Positions 6,003 through 10,162 of a stretch of 10,162 bases of DNA are shown piece by piece; position 1 is the stretch's first letter; the number at the start of each line of letters is the position of its first letter. The position numbers and the translations under genes are program-made. The stretch is taken from the NCBI GenBank assembly GCA_902767465.1, contig CACXHM010000213.1, forward strand, positions 1 through 10,162, in the 5' to 3' direction. Below the pieces are notes generated by a model. It ran no database searches and was not told the origin of the DNA. It worked only from the letters and a program-made list of their open reading frames with translations. This DNA comes from an uncultured Bacteroidia bacterium (GTDB lineage: Bacteria > Bacteroidota > Bacteroidia > Bacteroidales > UBA932).

Positions 6003-7355
6003 CTATAAATTACCGAGAAGTTCCGCGATGCGGGCGGTGAGGACGCGGCGACTGAATGCCGCAGCATCTGATGTGCCGGTGGGGATTTCGAGAGAAGAAG
6101 AGGCAGCGGCACGGATAAAAGCCGACGGATCGTCTTCCCAGTCGAACATTTCGCCTGCTCCGGTATCGCGCAAAAGTTGTGCTGCTGCGCTGTCGGCAGG
6201 CCCGATGCCCAGCACGGCAGGATGTCTGATAAGGCCCGGCGGGACGGTTTCGGGCGGGTCGTCGCCCAGCCCTCTGCCCAGCACGGGCATGGCGGCCGCA
6301 ATGCATTCGAAAATCTTCCCGGGATAAGCCTTTGAATACTCCGGAGAACGCCTGAGCGGCATCAAAATGATGTCCGCCTGCCTGAGTTCAGCCACAGAGT
6401 CGGCATGCGAAAGATATCCGAGCAGTTTCAGTTTTTCGCCCAATCCGGCAGCCTCAATTGCCTCAATAATTTCAGTATCCACCTTGCCGGCAAGCCTGAT
6501 TTCCAGCCGGGAAGCAAAATCCGCAGACTCCGCACACAGCGTGGCGAGCGATTTCCATAATTCCAGGGGATTGCCGTCTGACGCAAAAAGTCCGGTATGC
6601 ACTACACGGAACTTTCCGTCAGCGCGGGCAGGCAAGCCGGCCTTAAAATCATCTTCATCGAATCCGTTCGTTATTACCTCAACGGGAGCCTTTCCCATCG
6701 AACGAAAATCTTCAGCCACGAAAGGAGTCACCGCCACCACGGCGGAAGCCTCGTCAAGCACCGATTTTTCCAAACGGAAATGAACCTTTCGAACCCACGG
6801 CAGCAAAGGCAGATTGCCAAAATAGTACATACGGGTCCATGGATCGCGGAAATCCGCAACCCACGGCACGCCCAATTTTCTTTTGAGGCCTCTCCCTATC
6901 AAATGCACCGAATGGGGAGGCCCGGTTGTAACTATCACATCTACAGGATGTTCCTGCAGATATTCAGTAAGATATTTCACTGATGTACGCACCCATCCTG
7001 CACGCGGATCCGGGACAAAAAAATTGCTGCGGATCCAGAGCATCAATTGCTGTTTCCAACTCTTTTTCTGCGCATTGATGGGATTGAGCCCAGCTCCCCT
7101 GGCATCCGTTTTCTTCCCGACCAGCTTATGATAAATCGCATAAGGCTCACGGATTCTGGTCTTCAGCACTTCCGCCTCTGCCGGAATCTCCGCCACAAGA
7201 CTCTCGTCAACCGCCAACTGCTCCGGATTGGAAGGGGTATAGATAACGGGCTGCCATCCCTGAGAAGGAAGATACTTAGCAAACTTGAGCCACCTCTGCA
7301 CACCTGAACCTCCGGTGGGAGGCCAATAATATGTTATGATAAGAACCCTACGCAT
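6003..7355 (-). CDS. Glycosyltransferase, GT4-like (GT-B fold)
   Basis: This is a 450-residue cytoplasmic or membrane-associated GT-B glycosyltransferase that probably transfers a sugar from an activated nucleotide donor onto an envelope or capsular glycan. The N-terminal acceptor domain begins M-R-R-V-L-I-I-T-Y-Y-W-P-P-T-G-G-S-G-V-Q (1-20), a loop form widespread in Bacteroidota family-4-like enzymes. It also has T-T-G-P-P-H-S-V-H (143-151) and A-D-F-R-D-P-W (167-173). The C-terminal donor domain starts near 228 with I-T-N-G-F-D and carries the donor-binding segment Y-P-G-K-I-F-E (344-350) followed by P-V-L-G, the counterpart of the GT4 P-K-x-x-E motif. The usual upstream glutamate of the E-x7-E motif is not in register. 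The ATG lies inside the 3' end of mutS (8-bp overlap, ATGCGTAG), so the gene is probably translated by coupling on the mutS message. Donor and acceptor are unknown, and no other polysaccharide genes are adjacent. Confidence 0.88.
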   Translation of the reverse strand: MRRVLIITYYWPPTGGSGVQRWLKFAKYLPSQGWQPVIYTPSNPEQLAVDESLVAEIPAEAEVLKTRIREPYAIYHKLVGKKTDARGAGLNPINAQKKSWKQQLMLWIRSNFFVPDPRAGWVRTSVKYLTEYLQEHPVDVIVTTGPPHSVHLIGRGLKRKLGVPWVADFRDPWTRMYYFGNLPLLPWVRKVHFRLEKSVLDEASAVVAVTPFVAEDFRSMGKAPVEVITNGFDEDDFKAGLPARADGKFRVVHTGLFASDGNPLELWKSLATLCAESADFASRLEIRLAGKVDTEIIEAIEAAGLGEKLKLLGYLSHADSVAELRQADIILMPLRRSPEYSKAYPGKIFECIAAAMPVLGRGLGDDPPETVPPGLIRHPAVLGIGPADSAAAQLLRDTGAGEMFDWEDDPSAFIRAAASSSLEIPTGTSDAAAFSRRVLTARIAELLGNL

Positions 7356-9960
7356 CCAACCCTATCTCCTCTTTCATTGCCCTTAACAGATCAAAAGCCT
7401 GCATCGGGGTCATGTTGTTAAGGTCGGCTTCCTCAAGACGCGCCCTCAGGGCGCTCAGCGTGGGATCATCGAGCTGAAAAAGGTTCAGCTGCACGCTTCC
7501 GTCTTCCTGCACGGAGCCCGCCGAAGCAACGGCCTTCACGCTGTTTTCCTTGCGCTCAAGGTCTTTCAGCGTCCGCTCCGCACTCTCCACTATCTCCCGG
7601 GGCATGCCCGCCAGCCGGGCCACGTGGATACCGAAACTGTGCGAAACGCCTCCTTCGGTGAGTTTGCGCAGGAAAATCACATCTTTCCCGACCTCTTTCA
7701 CCGCTATATGGTAGTTCTTTACCCGCGGGTAAATCTGCTCAAGATCGTTAAGCTCATGGTAGTGGGTTGCAAACAGGGTCTTTGCTCCCTTGCCGTTTTT
7801 GTGGATATATTCAACCAGCGCCCGGGCTATGCTCATGCCGTCGTAGGTGGAAGTCCCGCGTCCTATCTCGTCGAGCAGTACCAGGGAACGGGCGGAGAGA
7901 TTATGCATGATCATGGACGTCTCCAGCATTTCCACCATAAAGGTTGATTCTCCGCGGGAAATGTTGTCGGTGGCCCCGACACGGGTGAAAATCTTGTCGA
8001 AATAACCCATCCGCACCGAATCGGCAGGCACAAAAGAACCTGCCTGCGCCATAAGCACTATCAAAGCCGTCTGGCGCAGAAGCGCGGATTTTCCAGCCAT
8101 ATTTGGTCCTGTCAGAATCATTATCTGGGTTTCCGATGAGTCGAGGTGCACGTCATTCGGAACATATTCCTCTCCCGGAGCCATCAGGGTCTCAATGACA
8201 GGATGCCTCCCGCCTTTGATATCAAGCACGGTGCCGCCGTCCACCTCAGGTCGGCAATAACGCCTTTCGATCGCCTGCACCGCGAAGCCGGCAAGCACAT
8301 CGAGGGCAGAGACGATGTCGCAATTGGCTTTGATGTCGCGAATGCTCTTCTGCACTTCCGCGACCAGTTCTGAATAAATGCGGCTTTCTATTTCGTAGAT
8401 ATTGCCCTCTGCCCCCAGGATCTTCTGCTCATATTCCTTGAGTTCCTCGGTAATATAGCGTTCCGCACCCACGAGGGTCTGCTTGCGGTGCCATTCGGGA
8501 GGAACCTTGTCGCGGAAAGTATTACGGACTTCGAGGTAGTAGCCGAAAACGTTGTTGTAGCCTATCTTTAGAGAACTGATGCCCGTACGTTCCGACTCGC
8601 GTTCCTGCATTTGCAGCAGATAGTCCTTGCCTCCTGAAGAGATTTCACGAAGTTCATCAAGGGTCTTGTCAACCCCAGCTGCGATGACGGGACCTTTTCC
8701 AATGGCCGCTGCCGGATCTTCCGCCATCGTTCTTTCTATCTTCGAGAGTAGCCGCCCGCAGTTCTTCATCCCCCGCAGGAGCTTGTCCAGCGCCTCCACA
8801 CCGGTATCCGAGCAAAGTGTCTTGATGGGATCCATCTGCCTCAGGGACCGTCGCAGCTGCATCATTTCCCTAGGAAGAATCCTCCCTGTAGCCGCTCGCG
8901 ACAGGATACGCTCGAGGTCGCCCACATCGGAAATAAGACGGCGAAGTTCATCAAGAGGCCCGTCGTTATCATGAAAGAACTGAACTATATCATAACGGGA
9001 ATTAAGCACAGCCCGGTCCAGTACCGGCATCGCCAGCCAGTTTCGAAGCAGGCGTGCACCCATGGGAGAAGCGCAACGGTCGATTACGTCCACCAGACTC
9101 ACGCCGTCCTTGCCGGAAGCGGAAGAGAATATCTCCAGATTCCGCACGGTAAAACGGTCCATCCACACAAACTTCCCTTCGTCTATACGGGAGATGCTGC
9201 AGATGTTGCTGAGTCCGCTGTGATGCGTCTGTTCGAGGTAATAAACGAGAGCGCCTGCAGCGCAGATGGCAAGAGGATAGTTCTCAACACCAAAGCCCTT
9301 GAGGGTATCCACCCGGAGCTGGTTCCTGAGCTTTTCAGCCGCAGAATCATACACGAAAGCCCATTCTTCGATGGGCGAGATATAGTAGTCGCCGAACCGT
9401 TCCCGCGCACCCTTTACGCAATCACGCTGTACCACCAGCTCTTTCGGAGAGAAGGATGAGACGAGCGTGGAGATGTAATCCATGCTCCCCTGCGCCACCC
9501 GGAACGTGCCGGTGGAAGCGTCAAGGAAGGCCGCTCCGGCCTGTGTCCCGTCGAAATCGAGCCCGCAAAGCCAATTGTGCTCCTTCTGCTCAAGCATTCC
9601 CTCGCTGAAGGCGATTCCGGGGGTGAGGATCTCGGTAACCCCGCGCTTAACCAGTTTGGTCTGCACGAGTTTTGGGTCTTCCAGCTGGTCGCAGATGGCA
9701 ACTTTATATCCTGCACGCACAAGTTTGGGGAGATACTGCGCCAGCGCGTGATAAGGGATTCCGGCCATGGCCACATCCCCTTTGTCGCCGTTGGAACGGC
9801 GCGTCTGCACAATCCCCAGCACCTTGCTTGCAAGCACGGCGTCGTCGCTGTATGTCTCATAGAAATCCCCGACCCTGTACAGCAGTATAGCCTCAGGGTT
9901 CTGCGCCTTGATGCTGAAATACTGTTTAAGAAGCGGGGTATCCTCCTTCGGTTTTGCCAT
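7348..9960 (-). CDS. mutS: DNA mismatch repair protein MutS
   Basis: MutS is the mismatch-recognising ATPase that starts methyl-independent or MutL-dependent post-replicative repair. The 870-residue protein has normal full length. The N-terminal domain carries the mismatch-wedge motif G-D-F-Y-E (31-35, with F33 and E35), followed by connector, core and clamp domains. The ATPase has Walker A G-P-N-M-A-G-K-S (618-625), the E-S-T-F-M-V-E-M signature (671-678), Walker B L-V-L-L-D-E-I-G (693-700), the R-G-T-S-T-Y-D-G segment, and A-T-H-Y-H-E-L (731-737). Alanine in place of the second Walker glycine is a form I associate with Bacteroidota MutS. Near the C-terminus Q-L-N-L-F (824-828) resembles a sliding-clamp-binding motif, and the last 30 residues (T-P-M-Q-A-F-D-L-L) match the C-terminal oligomerisation segment. 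ATG 9960 is the start: it follows a TAATTTTG box and precedes the family's N-terminal helix. The glycosyltransferase gene overlaps its end by 8 bp. Confidence 0.98.
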   Translation of the reverse strand: MAKPKEDTPLLKQYFSIKAQNPEAILLYRVGDFYETYSDDAVLASKVLGIVQTRRSNGDKGDVAMAGIPYHALAQYLPKLVRAGYKVAICDQLEDPKLVQTKLVKRGVTEILTPGIAFSEGMLEQKEHNWLCGLDFDGTQAGAAFLDASTGTFRVAQGSMDYISTLVSSFSPKELVVQRDCVKGARERFGDYYISPIEEWAFVYDSAAEKLRNQLRVDTLKGFGVENYPLAICAAGALVYYLEQTHHSGLSNICSISRIDEGKFVWMDRFTVRNLEIFSSASGKDGVSLVDVIDRCASPMGARLLRNWLAMPVLDRAVLNSRYDIVQFFHDNDGPLDELRRLISDVGDLERILSRAATGRILPREMMQLRRSLRQMDPIKTLCSDTGVEALDKLLRGMKNCGRLLSKIERTMAEDPAAAIGKGPVIAAGVDKTLDELREISSGGKDYLLQMQERESERTGISSLKIGYNNVFGYYLEVRNTFRDKVPPEWHRKQTLVGAERYITEELKEYEQKILGAEGNIYEIESRIYSELVAEVQKSIRDIKANCDIVSALDVLAGFAVQAIERRYCRPEVDGGTVLDIKGGRHPVIETLMAPGEEYVPNDVHLDSSETQIMILTGPNMAGKSALLRQTALIVLMAQAGSFVPADSVRMGYFDKIFTRVGATDNISRGESTFMVEMLETSMIMHNLSARSLVLLDEIGRGTSTYDGMSIARALVEYIHKNGKGAKTLFATHYHELNDLEQIYPRVKNYHIAVKEVGKDVIFLRKLTEGGVSHSFGIHVARLAGMPREIVESAERTLKDLERKENSVKAVASAGSVQEDGSVQLNLFQLDDPTLSALRARLEEADLNNMTPMQAFDLLRAMKEEIGLDA

Positions 9961-9967
9961 ATAAAGG

Positions 9968-9975
9968 CAAAATTA
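9968..9975 (-). promoter_or_regulatory. Candidate -7 promoter box (TAATTTTG) of mutS
   Basis: On the minus strand TAATTTTG (9975-9968) matches TAnnTTTG and ends 7 nt before the mutS ATG, the same box and spacing as at dapB. A T7 run (9983-9977) lies just upstream. A TTG at 9994-9992 is the only -33 candidate, but its 16-bp spacing is short. The predicted leader is about 4 nt. Confidence 0.5.
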
Positions 9976-9994
9976 CAAAAAAAGTGGATATCAA

Positions 9995-10162
9995 TTATTT
10001 TCCCTGGATGATTTTACAGAACAGGTCCTCTTTACTTATTTCCTCTGCTGAGGGCGTATTGTTCTGCAGATACGATTTAATAGACCTGTAAATGCTCCTT
10101 GGAATGCCCTGACGTGTCGCTTCTTTTTCTGTAATGGTCATATAATAATGGCCGTCCTCCCC
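9995..10162 (-). CDS. Unidentified protein, C-terminal 55 residues (5' end at or beyond window edge)
   Basis: On the minus strand an open frame enters from the right edge and stops at TAA (9997-9995), 34 bp before the mutS start. It encodes 55 residues beginning G-E-D-G-H-Y-Y and ending C-K-I-I-Q-G-K. There is an in-frame ATG at 10141-10139, so it is either the end of a longer protein, which I favour because the codons upstream also look coding, or a 48-residue small protein. The sequence is hydrophilic and probably helical. T-E-K-E-A-T-R-Q-G-I-P-R-S-I-Y has the look of a helix-turn-helix, but the match is too short to name. The DNA looks lower in G+C than the neighbouring genes. It is co-oriented with mutS, but mutS has its own candidate promoter. 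I do not recognise the family. Confidence 0.5.
   Translation of the reverse strand, partial: GEDGHYYMTITEKEATRQGIPRSIYRSIKSYLQNNTPSAEEISKEDLFCKIIQGK

Noticed and set aside
8089..8112. Ala in place of the second Gly in the MutS Walker A motif
   Set aside because: I first considered it an active-site change, but G-P-N-M-A-G-K-S is a form I associate with Bacteroidota MutS, and the lysine and following serine are intact.
1..10162. tRNA genes, CRISPR arrays, insertion sequences, attachment sites, riboswitches
   Set aside because: I looked for these by eye on both strands and saw no repeat-spacer pattern, transposase or integrase sequence, cloverleaf, or long structured leader; the longest non-coding gap is about 95 bp.

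Overview
The window reads as ordinary chromosomal DNA from a member of the Bacteroidota, most likely the order Bacteroidales. The evidence is the protein sequences: KsgA, MutS, a YfhO-type membrane protein and a GG-S-G-V-Q-R glycosyltransferase all look like their Bacteroidales forms. In addition, no start codon has a Shine-Dalgarno sequence, and several carry a TAnnTTTG promoter box, the Bacteroidota primary-sigma -7 element. No tRNA, rRNA, CRISPR array, insertion sequence, integrase or phage gene was seen. The only unrecognised gene is a fragment at the right edge.

Left part, plus strand (2-3966): the C-terminal end of a YfhO-family membrane protein is followed by an 87-bp AT-rich gap and then ksgA (16S rRNA dimethyltransferase). 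After another 28 bp comes a tight dapB-dapA-dapD cluster with two 4-bp ATGA overlaps. These three genes cover condensation of pyruvate with aspartate semialdehyde (DapA), reduction to tetrahydrodipicolinate (DapB) and N-succinylation (DapD). Together they form the first part of the succinylase route to meso-diaminopimelate and lysine. The later genes of that route are not in the window.

Right part, minus strand (3973-10162): from right to left along transcription there is the 3' end of an unidentified gene, then mutS, then a family-4-like glycosyltransferase overlapping mutS by 8 bp. A candidate terminator hairpin follows, then an exported GH2 glycoside hydrolase with its own promoter box. 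GH2 runs convergently into dapD with only 6 bp between the stop codons, and a 9-bp-stem hairpin sits across that junction.

The most notable pattern is regulatory. At dapB, GH2 and mutS a perfect TAnnTTTG box ends only 5-7 nt before the ATG, which implies leaderless or nearly leaderless mRNAs. Other modest points are the use of DapD in an apparent Bacteroidales genome, an insertion of about 20 residues near the N-terminus of KsgA, and a QLNLF clamp-binding-like motif in MutS. I found no credible undescribed system (defence, mobile or biosynthetic) in this window.
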